Assembly (NCBI GenBank): GCA_023701075.1 | Contig: JAMPXQ010000097.1 | Location: 1 to 5,388, forward strand | Length of the DNA: 5,388 bases | Direction of reading: 5' to 3' | Source: Candidatus Woesearchaeota archaeon | Lineage (GTDB): Archaea; Nanobdellota; Nanobdellia; Woesearchaeales; GW2011-AR15 | In this document: in pieces, positions 5,381-5,388 of the stretch | How positions within the stretch are numbered: position 1 is the first letter of the stretch | Layout of the letters: every line of letters begins with the position of its first letter | The notes under the pieces: generated by a model | What the model saw: the letters and a program-made list of their open reading frames with translations, nothing else | Databases searched by the model: none | Told to the model about the DNA's origin: nothing | Program-made: the position numbers and the translations under genes

Positions 5381-5388
5381 AGATCGGA
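5381..5388. other. Probable Illumina adapter remnant at the contig end
   Basis: The last eight bases are AGATCGGA, the first eight of the common Illumina adapter AGATCGGAAGAGC. The metK frame agrees with the family up to exactly base 5380 and breaks at 5381, where the conserved GGGAF block is interrupted by a TGA. Both facts point to unremoved adapter sequence rather than genome. Confidence 0.85.

Overview
The window looks like the end of a draft archaeal contig, probably from an uncultivated DPANN-type lineage (inference). The archaeal reading rests on AT-rich TATA-like boxes about 26 nt upstream of starts, mostly absent Shine-Dalgarno motifs, oligo-T tracts after genes, and a tRNA gene without an encoded CCA tail. 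The lineage guess is weaker and rests partly on a bacterial-type metK in that context. No marker gene is present to fix taxonomy.

Layout, left to right. Positions 1-936 (+) hold an AI-2E-family polytopic membrane protein whose N-terminus lies off the window. A tRNA-Ser(UGA) gene follows at 1009-1091. About 110 bp after it is a partial second copy of the tRNA 3' end, and the DNA between holds an inverted fragment of the T-loop. Next come three + strand genes that appear to be separately transcribed: a GNAT acetyltransferase (1264 or 1258 to 1791), a GT39/PMT-like membrane glycosyltransferase (1882-3189) and a VTT/TVP38-like membrane protein (3313-3966). Two genes then lie on the minus strand: an unrecognised soluble 316-residue protein (3994-4944) and the C-terminal third of S-adenosylmethionine synthetase MetK (4998-5380). 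The last 8 bases match the start of the common Illumina adapter and are most likely not genomic.

Functionally this is a loose set of housekeeping and envelope genes, not an obvious operon. The only pairing that suggests cooperation is the lipid-carrier-dependent type of glycosyltransferase beside a VTT protein, a superfamily with lipid-translocating members. I see no CRISPR array, transposase, toxin-antitoxin pair or defence cassette. The most interesting signal is the rearranged tRNA tail downstream of tRNA-Ser: inverting 59 bp in silico would rebuild a perfect 30-nt copy of the tRNA 3' end.
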